The translations under genes and the position numbers were made by a program. From assembly GCA_949752745.1 (NCBI GenBank), contig OX457031.1, forward strand, positions 45,014,269 to 45,078,268: DNA of 64,000 nucleotides. Direction: 5' to 3'. Source of the stretch: Protula sp. h YS-2021. Its lineage: Eukaryota > Annelida > Polychaeta > Sabellida > Serpulidae. Positions 37,018 to 44,797 of the stretch are shown here, in pieces. Each line of letters starts with the position of its first letter. Position 1 is the first letter of the stretch. Under the pieces are notes generated by a model. It made no database searches. It had not been told where the DNA came from and saw only the letters and a list, made by a program, of their open reading frames with translations.

Positions 37018-37539
37018 AGTAGTATGATAATAAGGGTTCTACTGCACTTTGTGACGTCATACTGTCTGGAAATGACGTCATAGCGTCTGGACCGGAAGTG
37101 CTGTCTAGACCGGAAGTGCTGTCTAGACCGGAAGTGCTGTCTGGAGTGGAAGTGACGTCATCATGTCTGGACGGGAAGTGACGTCATCATGTCTGGACCG
37201 GAAGTGACATCATGATGTCTGGACGTGACGTCATCATGTCTGGACCGGAAGTGCTGTCTAGACCGGAAGTGCTGTCTAGACCGGAAGTGACGTCTGGACC
37301 GGAAGTGACGTCATCATGTCTGGACGGGAAGTGACGTCATCATGTCTGGACCGGAAGTGACGTCATCATGTCTGGACCGGAAGTCATGATAAGCGTTAGG
37401 ATAGGCGCGACCATGTGTGACGTCATCATGACGTCATACTGAGATGATGCTGTCTGGAGCGAAAGTGGTTTGGCCGAGTCAATCAACATAAAGCCAACGC
37501 ACTCCACCTGTCAATCAGTGTAACCATGGCAACAGACCC
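37018..37539. repeat. Polinton left terminal inverted repeat
   Basis: Runs from AGTAGTATGATAATAAGGG to CCATGGCAACAGACCC. Its middle (about 37,070-37,390) is an array of CTGGACCGGAAGTGACGTCA-type units with TCATGT spacers. By eye there are about ten TGACGTCA palindromes and about ten CCGGAAGT cores. The inner part (CCGAGTCAATCAACATAAAG and onwards) is unique. It is about 36 bp longer than the right repeat, which fits a difference in array copy number. Confidence 0.9.
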
Positions 37540-37551
37540 TAAAAAGCCACG

Positions 37552-37820
37552 ACCCCCCCCCCCCCCAGGGACATACTATGTACCGACCCCCCCCCCCCCC
37601 TCCCCCAGGACAGACTATGTACCGACCCCCCCCCCCCCCCCAGGACAGACTATGTACCGACCCCCCCCCCCCAGGGACATACTATGTACCGACCCCCCCC
37701 CCCCCCCCCAGGACAGACTATGTACCGACCCCCCCCCCCCCCAGGGACATACTATGTACCCCCCCCCCCCCCTAGGACAGACTATGTACCGACCCCCCCC
37801 CCCCCCCCCTCTAGGACAGA
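37552..37820. repeat. poly-C tandem repeats inside the left TIR
   Basis: Seven tracts of 10-18 C separated by AGGGACATACTATGTACCGA or AGGACAGACTATGTACCGA. It directly adjoins the left terminal repeat. Tract lengths differ between units, and homopolymer length here may contain sequencing error. Each unit offers an ATG (CTATGTACC). Confidence 0.92.
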
Positions 37821-38196
37821 CTATGTACCAGGAGAGCAACAAACATTTTTGCCGAATCAGCATGATAAAATCCTATATAAGTGTGGTGTCTCAAGGCTTA
37901 GAGACATTGTCAGACACATCATGGATAACACACCAGCTATCATCATTGATGACTTAACAGCGTTTCAAGCGAATGAATCTGTTTGCATCTGGGTAAATAT
38001 GCGTGATGAAGCTGAAGCAGCTGATATTACATATGCTTTGGAGGAGGTGCTACAATTTCCAACTCAGATCACTGCAGTGAAGCCTGACGTAGTAATTACA
38101 TTTATGTGGAACAACCGCATAGTAACACTGACTCAACGATACTGCAAGTGTCAAGTGTGGTTGGAATATGAGGGACAACCCCATAACTGCTGCTGA
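37684..38196 (+). CDS. hypothetical Polinton protein with Pro-rich N-terminus
   Basis: 170 codons if started in the poly-C array; the start is uncertain because several repeat units supply an ATG. The N-terminal 50 residues are Pro-rich repeats encoded by the C-tracts. The rest (from about residue 50) is an acidic globular-looking domain of about 115 residues: LRDIVRHIMDNTPAIIIDDL, EAEAADITYALEEVLQF and a C-terminal CKCQVW...HNCC cysteine cluster. Not recognised. Any change in C-tract length shifts which ATG is in frame with the domain. It lies just inside the left TIR, upstream of the polymerase, on the same strand. It may be transcribed from the TIR array. Confidence 0.55.
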   Translation: MYRPPPPPPGQTMYRPPPPPGTYYVPPPPPRTDYVPTPPPPPSRTDYVPGEQQTFLPNQHDKILYKCGVSRLRDIVRHIMDNTPAIIIDDLTAFQANESVCIWVNMRDEAEAADITYALEEVLQFPTQITAVKPDVVITFMWNNRIVTLTQRYCKCQVWLEYEGQPHNCC

Positions 38197-38461
38197 TATA
38201 TACTAAAATATTTCGGGCCCTTTTAAGGGCCATCCTATATTATGAAATGAAGCAAAACATGTCTGTGTGTGTGTGTGTGAGAATACATTTTATCACATTT
38301 CAGGTCTAGTTGGCGGATGAATACCATTTGGCGGATGAATACCATTTGGCAGACCAATTAACTTCACCATCAGTTAACTTCACCGCTAGATGTCTCTGCT
38401 GTATAACAGCTGTACAACTTCACAACTGTAAGTGAGACATTCATATACACAAGTAAAATTC

Positions 38462-38474
38462 TGCTGAGTCAGCA
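38462..38474. promoter_or_regulatory. perfect Maf recognition element (T-MARE)
   Basis: TGCTGAGTCAGCA, an exact palindrome and the consensus bZIP Maf/CNC site, upstream of the polymerase gene. The same 13-mer occurs at 52,417-52,429. Confidence 0.65.
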
Positions 38475-38585
38475 ATTTTAACATTTTGGAACAAGTTTGA
38501 AAAGTTACACACCATATTTTGATTACATGGAAGTAGCATAAAAGCATGAATGAAACATGTCAACTAGTCAACTAGTGATACATGC

Positions 38586-38620
38586 TGCTGAGTCAACACA
38601 CCATTGAAGTGGTATAAAAG
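38586..38620 (+). promoter_or_regulatory. polymerase promoter: Maf-type site plus TATA box
   Basis: TGCTGAGTCAACA (38,586-38,598, 12 of 13 to the Maf consensus) lies 14 bp before TATAAAAG (38,613-38,620). Initiation about 30 bp downstream would leave the ATG at 38,680 as the first in-frame start. Confidence 0.7.
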
Positions 38621-38679
38621 GAAGAGTGAAACGTATATTTTACTTCATTTCAGTTCCAGCAGTTGAAGAGACAACAACG

Positions 38680-41600
38680 ATGGCACCAGTCTACTGTCAT
38701 GATTGTGATGTGACATTTCCATCTCTGGAAGTGTTCGTGACACACACATGCAAACCAGCTAGGATGAAACGTGCTCATGAAGAGCTTGTTGAGCAGATTG
38801 AAGCCAAGAGACGAAAAACCGTACAAGATGGTGTTGACAGACCTGATCCAGTCCTCTGCTGTAAATGCGCCAAGATATTTTCATCTTTGGATGCATTTGA
38901 GACACATGCATGTGCTGAGATGGAAAATGTGTCTCATGAAGAACAAAGAAAGAAAGAGACAGGACAAATAGGCAGAGGCAGAAGAGTGAGTCTTGGTGAA
39001 AACGCGCAGGAAAGGCGGTTTGAGCCTGAAGATGGATCGGATTTGCTACTCGAAATGCGACAACAAGAGAATAGAATCAAGAGACATTTGCTAGAGACGT
39101 TAAACCGTGGCATGAAATGGTACATTGTGGTACATGCACGCTTCAAGAAAATGACACCAAATGTTGAAGGCGTGATGGTAGAACAAGTGGATAATGCCTT
39201 CATCAGTAGTCCGACATATGCAGCATACAATCCAACAGATATTGAGAAGGACTTGCCAGAAGCCTATAAAGAATTGTTTACCAGGTTTGATGAACATGAG
39301 CGACAAGGCTCTGGCTGGGTGTTGGATAACATATTATTCATTGAAGTGCATACAGCTACGTCAGCGCCACTGGAAGCGAGCAGTTTTATCCCACTACCGA
39401 AGAAAGTAAAGAGTACAAAAGGTGTGTTAAACATTCAGAATAAAGACAACAAATGTTTCTTATGGTCTGTATTGGCTCACCTTCACCCTTCAACAAATGT
39501 AAACCCAGAGCGTGTACATCAATACAAAGCATTTGAGAACGAATTGAAGGTGGAAGGCATGACATTTCCCACACCGATTACAGACATTCCAAAGTTTGAA
39601 AAGGAGAATGATGTGTCCATTAACGTGTTTGGATATGAACATGATGTAGTTGTTCCCATACAACTCAGTCGAAACACCAGCGCCAACAGCGCCAGAGAAA
39701 TCAACTTGCTTTTGATTAGTAATGACAAGACAAGACATTACTGCCTCATCAAGAATTTCAGCAGACTGATGGCTTATCGATCAAAGTGCAAGAATGCAGC
39801 ATTTTATTGTTTCAACTGTCTTCATGGGTTTATACGACAAGATCTTTTAGACAAGCATCGTGAAGTGTGTGGCAAGCATGGAGCACAACGTTTATCATTC
39901 CCCAAGGAACCTTTTATCAAGTTCAAGAATGTAGCCAAACAACAGCGAGCGCCGTTTGTCATTTATGCAGACTTTGAATGTTTCACGCAAAAGCATGAAG
40001 GAGACAAGTATCAACATCATCGTCCAAACAGCTTTGCCTATGTGGTTGTCAGCCAATATGATACACGTGCGCCAGTCGTATATCGAGGAGATAATGCTGT
40101 GAAAGTCTTTTTAGACCATATGGTATATGAACGTGATCGTATTGTGCATGGTCTACAGCAGAAAAAGAAAATAGTCATGACTCATGAAGATGAAGAGCAT
40201 TATAAGAACGCCACAGATTGCTACATTTGTCATGAGCCTCTAGGAGCAGATCGTGTGAGAGATCATGACCATATCAATGGCAAATACCGCGGAGCTGCAC
40301 ATAATGAATGCAATTTACAATTTCGATTTCGAAAGGATAAGCAGGATGTTGAAGATTCTTTCATCATTCCTGTGTTTTTCCACAATTTACGAGGCTATGA
40401 CAGTCACCTTATCATGGAAGAAATTGGAAAGTTCAAAAATGAAACCATTACAGTCATTCCCAACACCGTTGAGAAATATATTGCATTCACCATGAGCAAT
40501 CTGAAATTTACAGACAGCTTTCAGTTCATGAGTACTTCTCTACAGAAGCTTATATCCAACCTGGCGGCAGAAGGGAAAGACAACTTTTATCACATGACGT
40601 CACACATTCACGATAGTGACCAACAAGAGTTACTGTTGAGAAAGGGAGTGTACCCCTACGATTACGTGGATGAGCCATCCAAGTTTGCTGAAACACAACT
40701 GCCGTCCAAAGACAAGTTTTACAGTCTACTCAGTGAAGAAGACATTAGCGATGAGGATTATGCGCATGCGCAGAAGGTGTGGGAGACATTCCACTGTACT
40801 ACATTTGGCGAATACCATGACTTGTACCTGAAATCAGATGTGTTGCTGCTGGCTGACGTGTTTGAAAACTTTCGTCACGTATGTCTCAACACGTATGAAT
40901 TGGATCCTGCTCACTACTATACAGCGCCAGGACTGTCGTGGGATGCCATGTTAAAAGCGACAAAGGTGAAATTGGAATTGATCAACGACATTGACATGTA
41001 CCAAATGGTTGAACAAGGTCTACGTGGAGGAATATCTGTCATCACACACAAGTATGCGAAAGCAAATAACCCCTACGTAGCAGATTACAATCCCACGAAA
41101 CCCACCAACTACTTGACTTACCTGGATGCAAACAACTTGTATGGCTGGGCCATGTCGCAAAGCATGCCACAAAGTGGATTTATGTGGGTGAGCGAGCCAG
41201 AATCCATTGACTTTATGGATGTGGATGAAGATGACGAGATTGGATACATTTTAGAAGTGGATTTGGAATACCCATATTCAATTCATGATCATCATAATCA
41301 CTACCCAGTGGCTCCAGAACGGAAATGTGTGAAAGTGGGAGAATTGTCAGAACATAGTCAGAAGCTACGGAAAGATCTAGACATGAAAAGCAAACCTAGT
41401 GAAAAGCTCATTCCCAACTTGTGCGACAAGAAGAAATATGTACTTCATTATAGAAATTTACAGCAATATGTCTCACTGGGATTGAAAGTCACGAAGGTGC
41501 ATCGTGCCATCATGTTTGCACAGAGCAAATGGTTGGCAAAATACATCTCCTTGAACACGGAAAAGAGAAAGTTGGCCAAGAACCCGTTTGAGAAAGACTT

Positions 41601-42366
41601 CTTCAAATTGATGAACAACTCGGTGTTTGGCAAAACCATGGAAAATGTAAGAAAACGCATCAATGTGGAACTTGTTCACCAGGAAAAGCGGTTCAAGAAA
41701 CTTGTAGCCAAACCTTCCTTCCACAAATTTAGAATTTTCAACGAAGATTTAACCGCGGTACATTTGCGCAAAGTGGATCTGCTTCTGGATAAACCCATTC
41801 AAGTTGGGTTCACCATTCTCGACCTCAGCAAAGTGCTCATGTTCCACTTTCATTACAACTACATCATGACCAAGTATCCCAACGCCAAACTCTTGTTCAG
41901 CGACACCGACAGTCTATGTTATGACATAGAAACGGAAGATATATACAAAGACATGCAGGAAGATGCTGACTTGTTCGACACAAGTGACTATCCGCCAGAT
42001 CATTTCCTACATTCCAACGTGAACAAGAAAGTGCTTGGGAAAATGAAAGATGAGACGGCGGGCATTCCCATTGAAGAGTTTGTTGGACTTCGGCCGAAAA
42101 TGTATAGTATGATGTATGGTGGGAAAGAAAAACGTACGGCCAAAGGCATCACTCGCGCGTGTCAAAGACGGATGAAACATCAGCAGTATAGAGACAGTTT
42201 GTTCAACCAAACGCAAACGATGACTACAGGACACATCATTCGAAGTCATGACCACCAGATCTTCTCGGAGAAGTTGAGGAAAGTGGCTCTCTCTCCCTTT
42301 GATGACAAGCGATATGTGATGAGTGATGGCTATTCCACTTTGGCGCATGGGCATTACAGTATATAA
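38680..42366 (+). CDS. polB: protein-primed family B DNA polymerase
   Basis: 1,228 residues; copies the linear element genome from its ends. In order: two C2H2-like fingers (about 5-24 YCHDC...THTC and 59-77 CCKC...THAC), ExoI D431/E433 (YADFEC), an endonuclease VII-like HNH insert (about 514-545, CYICHEPLG...RDHDHINGK), and ExoII N569/Y573/D574 (HNLRGYD). Then motif A D816 (YLDANNLYGW), motif B K976-NNS-G984 (FFKLMNNSVFGKTMEN) and motif C D1075/D1077 (SDTDSL). All catalytic residues are present. The frame is open upstream to 38,626, but only from a GTG that lies too close to the TATA box, so I chose the ATG at 38,680. The stop codon lies inside the next gene's TATA box. Typical Polinton polymerase length and order. 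Confidence 0.97.
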   Translation: MAPVYCHDCDVTFPSLEVFVTHTCKPARMKRAHEELVEQIEAKRRKTVQDGVDRPDPVLCCKCAKIFSSLDAFETHACAEMENVSHEEQRKKETGQIGRGRRVSLGENAQERRFEPEDGSDLLLEMRQQENRIKRHLLETLNRGMKWYIVVHARFKKMTPNVEGVMVEQVDNAFISSPTYAAYNPTDIEKDLPEAYKELFTRFDEHERQGSGWVLDNILFIEVHTATSAPLEASSFIPLPKKVKSTKGVLNIQNKDNKCFLWSVLAHLHPSTNVNPERVHQYKAFENELKVEGMTFPTPITDIPKFEKENDVSINVFGYEHDVVVPIQLSRNTSANSAREINLLLISNDKTRHYCLIKNFSRLMAYRSKCKNAAFYCFNCLHGFIRQDLLDKHREVCGKHGAQRLSFPKEPFIKFKNVAKQQRAPFVIYADFECFTQKHEGDKYQHHRPNSFAYVVVSQYDTRAPVVYRGDNAVKVFLDHMVYERDRIVHGLQQKKKIVMTHEDEEHYKNATDCYICHEPLGADRVRDHDHINGKYRGAAHNECNLQFRFRKDKQDVEDSFIIPVFFHNLRGYDSHLIMEEIGKFKNETITVIPNTVEKYIAFTMSNLKFTDSFQFMSTSLQKLISNLAAEGKDNFYHMTSHIHDSDQQELLLRKGVYPYDYVDEPSKFAETQLPSKDKFYSLLSEEDISDEDYAHAQKVWETFHCTTFGEYHDLYLKSDVLLLADVFENFRHVCLNTYELDPAHYYTAPGLSWDAMLKATKVKLELINDIDMYQMVEQGLRGGISVITHKYAKANNPYVADYNPTKPTNYLTYLDANNLYGWAMSQSMPQSGFMWVSEPESIDFMDVDEDDEIGYILEVDLEYPYSIHDHHNHYPVAPERKCVKVGELSEHSQKLRKDLDMKSKPSEKLIPNLCDKKKYVLHYRNLQQYVSLGLKVTKVHRAIMFAQSKWLAKYISLNTEKRKLAKNPFEKDFFKLMNNSVFGKTMENVRKRINVELVHQEKRFKKLVAKPSFHKFRIFNEDLTAVHLRKVDLLLDKPIQVGFTILDLSKVLMFHFHYNYIMTKYPNAKLLFSDTDSLCYDIETEDIYKDMQEDADLFDTSDYPPDHFLHSNVNKKVLGKMKDETAGIPIEEFVGLRPKMYSMMYGGKEKRTAKGITRACQRRMKHQQYRDSLFNQTQTMTTGHIIRSHDHQIFSEKLRKVALSPFDDKRYVMSDGYSTLAHGHYSI

Positions 42367-42367
42367 G
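42360..42367 (+). promoter_or_regulatory. TATA box overlapping the polymerase stop codon
   Basis: TATATAAG, whose TAA is the polymerase stop. It sits 55 bp before the ATG of the PC4-like gene. Confidence 0.6.
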
Positions 42368-42421
42368 GGGGAGACACTTCAACTTGAGAGTTAGTTGTGG
42401 TGTGAACACTGAAGCGTCAAC

Positions 42422-42769
42422 ATGAAAAGATCTGCACCAACGGATATGGATACTCTTGCTGATACGGTGAAAGACATGAAAGTGAAACATCCTGATACTA
42501 CCATTAAGAAATTAAAAGTGGAGACGACGGTACCAACACCACAGTCGTGGGATGGAATGCTTTCTCTAGGCAATGGAAAGTATATCAAGATTATGAAACA
42601 AAGTAATGAAGGTGTGGTAAACATTCGCAAATACCTCAGAGATGAGGGGACTGGAAAAAACCGTCCAACGAAAAAGGGAATTTTGCTGACAATACCTGAA
42701 TGGAAAATGATGAAGAAGCAGGTGAAAGAAGTGGATAAAAGGCTTCGCAGACAAGACGACAAGTCATAA
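42422..42769 (+). CDS. PC4-like single-stranded DNA-binding protein
   Basis: 115 residues. The C-terminal 65 match the PC4/Sub1 (p15) fold pattern: LGNGKYIKIMKQSNEGVVNI, RKYLRDEGTGKNRPTKKGI, LLTIPEWKMMKKQV. That is Y-hydrophobic strands, (V/D)IR-Y, K-GI-L, then E/W in a helix. The N-terminal 45 residues are Lys/Asp-rich and look disordered, as in human PC4. Known family role: binding ssDNA and melted promoter DNA, transcription coactivation. Next to the polymerase it could serve as a replication ssDNA-binding protein or a transcription factor of the element. It has its own TATA box in the polymerase stop. Confidence 0.8.
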   Translation: MKRSAPTDMDTLADTVKDMKVKHPDTTIKKLKVETTVPTPQSWDGMLSLGNGKYIKIMKQSNEGVVNIRKYLRDEGTGKNRPTKKGILLTIPEWKMMKKQVKEVDKRLRRQDDKS

Positions 42770-42782
42770 CAAGGTAACAATC

Positions 42783-43154
42783 ATGAATGCACTCATGCTG
42801 AACGGTGGTGTTTACCTTACTGTCAATGAGAGGAATGAAGTGATACTAGATTCTAAGACAAGTTATCATCGGTTTAAACCTGAAGTGTGGAAAGACTTTA
42901 AAAACATACCACTTGAAGCTGGGTTTAAACGCAGACTTGAAAATAAAGTGGAAGTGACGGTGGCTGAATATGATTCTAACATACGTGTAGAAATCTGTAG
43001 AAATCTTTTACAGGATTATCCAGAGGATTATAAGGGAGTTGTACCAGATACACCATATACAGATTTGATCATCTTTGATATCAAGAACTGGCGCGCAGTC
43101 TTACGATTCCTAGAAGTGATACAACATCCACTCTTCGCCATCTTGCGAGCATAA
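42783..43154 (+). CDS. small hypothetical protein, possible PC4-like relative
   Basis: 123 residues, ATG 13 bp after the PC4-like stop. The C-terminal half shows VEVTVAEYDSNIRVEI...DLIIFDIKNWRAVLRFLEV, the same order of two strands and a terminal strand-then-W-helix seen in the next two frames and at 51.9 kb. PC4 ancestry is my inference from this pattern; the charged linkers do not match. Function unknown. It probably belongs to the same transcript as the PC4-like gene. Confidence 0.65.
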   Translation: MNALMLNGGVYLTVNERNEVILDSKTSYHRFKPEVWKDFKNIPLEAGFKRRLENKVEVTVAEYDSNIRVEICRNLLQDYPEDYKGVVPDTPYTDLIIFDIKNWRAVLRFLEVIQHPLFAILRA

Positions 43155-43210
43155 AAAAACGTCTTTGCAGACAAGGAGACAGCTCATAGTTCATCTGACT
43201 GTTGAACGAG

Positions 43211-43552
43211 ATGGAAGACTTTTTAACGGAATATAAACCAATTACGCATGGGTTCTCATATCTGAGAAACGAATATGATGACATTGTGCTAAGACATTTT
43301 GGACAGTATCTCGTCCTATCACTTGATGACCAATCCGTGTTGAAAGACCATCTAGAGAAGTTCAGGATACCTGGCTTTCTCCTAGCAGTCTCAAATGAAT
43401 TAGAAGTGCGTGTGACTGAGAACTGCTTAGACGTGTTTATACAATTTCGCCAATATGACGAGCTTACAGAAAACTATGACTACATCACCCTCAACACAGT
43501 GGAATGGTACGCTCTGTTACAAGCATTGGATTGGAAAGAACCTAACGCTTGA
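43211..43552 (+). CDS. small hypothetical protein of the same family
   Basis: 113 residues from the ATG at 43,211 (the frame is open a little upstream only from TTG). It ends with LEVRVTENCLDVFIQF...YITLNTVEWYALLQALDW, the same strand-strand-...-strand-EW-helix pattern. A weak CATAAAAAAA stretch at about 43,152 may be its promoter. The following frame (43,455-43,829) continues similar sequence in another phase, so this may be the first half of a frameshifted two-domain gene. Confidence 0.65.
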   Translation: MEDFLTEYKPITHGFSYLRNEYDDIVLRHFGQYLVLSLDDQSVLKDHLEKFRIPGFLLAVSNELEVRVTENCLDVFIQFRQYDELTENYDYITLNTVEWYALLQALDWKEPNA

Positions 43553-43829
43553 ATTCAAAGAAACAGAAATATGGCTTACACGAGGCACCAAATCCATTGA
43601 GCTGACACAACCTATGCGTGTGATGGACATTGACTTAGAAGAAGGATATGAACTGAAACTGTCTGAACATGTAACTGTGAAAGTGATAAAGTTTGGTGAT
43701 GTGTATTATGTGAGCTTTCATAGCATTTACAAACATGGATGTAATGTCTATGATACCTATATCAATTTAGATTCTAATGAATGGTATTCATTGATGAATG
43801 TATTGAAAAATGAATGTGATTGTAAATAG
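43455..43829 (+). CDS. small hypothetical protein or second domain, overlapping
   Basis: 124 codons from the ATG at 43,455, but the first 33 residues overlap the previous gene out of frame and look random. Family-like sequence starts near 43,550 (LEFKETEIWLTRG) and ends YELKLSEHVTVKVIKF...YINLDSNEWYSLMNVLKNE. Either a separate gene starting at a later ATG (about 43,613) or the displaced second half of the gene at 43,211. I did not reconstruct it. Confidence 0.5.
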   Translation: MTSLQKTMTTSPSTQWNGTLCYKHWIGKNLTLEFKETEIWLTRGTKSIELTQPMRVMDIDLEEGYELKLSEHVTVKVIKFGDVYYVSFHSIYKHGCNVYDTYINLDSNEWYSLMNVLKNECDCK

Positions 43830-43833
43830 ACTT

Positions 43834-44160
43834 TGTAAATAGTGTAAATAGACTTTGTAGTTAAGAGTTTGTAGTTAAGAATTTTGTAAATAGTGTAAAT
43901 AAAAGTTTGTAAATAGTGTAAATAGAATTTGTAGTTAAGAGTTTGTAGTTAAGAATTTTGTAAATAGTGTAAATAAAAGTTTGTAAATAGTGTAAATAGA
44001 ATTTGTAGTTAAGAATTTGTAAATAGTGTAAATAGCGTTTGTAGTTAAGAGTTTGTAAATAGTGTTTGTAAACTTTGTAAATAGTGTTTGTAAACTTTGT
44101 AAATAGTGTTTGTAGTTAAGAATTTGTAAATAAACGTATGTACAACACAATAAACAAGAC
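43834..44160. repeat. AT-rich tandem repeats in the convergent 3' region
   Basis: Irregular units of TTGTAAATAGTGTAAATAG and TTGTAGTTAAGAGTTTGTAG following the last rightward gene, probably its 3' UTR. Confidence 0.85.
44129..44154 (+). terminator. poly(A) signals for the rightward transcripts
   Basis: AATAAA at 44,129-44,134 and again at 44,149-44,154, after the last plus-strand gene and before the convergent minus-strand signal. Confidence 0.6.
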
Positions 44161-44183
44161 AGTTGTTTGAAAACTTGGTTTGT

Positions 44184-44189
44184 TTTATT
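44184..44189 (-). terminator. poly(A) signal for the leftward transcripts
   Basis: TTTATT on the plus strand (AATAAA on the minus strand), 170 bp beyond the protease stop and only about 30 bp from the opposing signal. The two transcription units therefore meet almost end to end. Confidence 0.6.
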
Positions 44190-44194
44190 TAACA

Positions 44195-44357
44195 ACAACA
44201 ACTTAACTAATATAACAACAACAACAACAACTTAACTAATATAACAACAACAACAACTTAACTAATAAAACAACAACAACTTAACTAATATAACAACAAC
44301 AACAACAACTTAACTAATATAACAACAACAACTTAACTAATATAACAACAACAACAA
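44195..44357. repeat. AACAACAACTTAACTAATAT tandem repeats
   Basis: Units of ACAACAACAACTTAACTAAT with variable (ACA)n, between the convergent gene ends. The TTAACTAATAT part recurs at 50,190-50,250 between the integrase and the Cys-rich gene. Confidence 0.9.
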
Positions 44358-44359
44358 CA

Positions 44360-44797
44360 TTAATAAAACAATGGTTTATAATGTCTATATACAAAATCCT
44401 TTACAATAAAATCACCATCCTTTCTTTTTAATATATTCACAATATCAAACATACTCTGACCTCGAGCTCTATGCAATATATAATAGACACAATAAAAACC
44501 ACATGACGATGATATTGGCGTTTGTAATGAGATAGAATTATACATATAGTCATTTCTTAAAAACATGTCTAAACGATCATCGAGAGGGAACAGTCCATAA
44601 GAGTCAAAATATTCCACAGGGTCTTTATCATAATACACTGCCACCCAATGTTCTCCTGGTTCATCTTGATCGTCTGTGTTGATCACATAGGCGCCGCGTT
44701 GTAAAGACGGTAACTGATCCATGGCAAACACGCCTTGAAACAAGTCTTTGGTCATGACATCATGACTCAATATGGTATCAATCTGCTTCGTGTTCAT
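44360..44797 (-). CDS. adenain-like cysteine protease
   Basis: 145 residues; matures virion proteins (family C5/ULP fold). Catalytic triad visible as H50 (EHWVAVYYD), D64 (EYFDSYG) and C98 (SSSCGFYC), with Q91 in the oxyanion position. The size is about that of Polinton proteases, smaller than adenovirus protease (about 200). It starts within the stop of the major capsid gene (ATGA, 44,794-44,797). Last gene of the leftward cluster. Confidence 0.93.
   Translation of the reverse strand: MNTKQIDTILSHDVMTKDLFQGVFAMDQLPSLQRGAYVINTDDQDEPGEHWVAVYYDKDPVEYFDSYGLFPLDDRLDMFLRNDYMYNSISLQTPISSSCGFYCVYYILHRARGQSMFDIVNILKRKDGDFIVKDFVYRHYKPLFY

Noticed and set aside
42007..42490. Minus-strand frames opposite the polymerase 3' end
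   Set aside because: Shadows of the polymerase and PC4-like genes; no independent signals.
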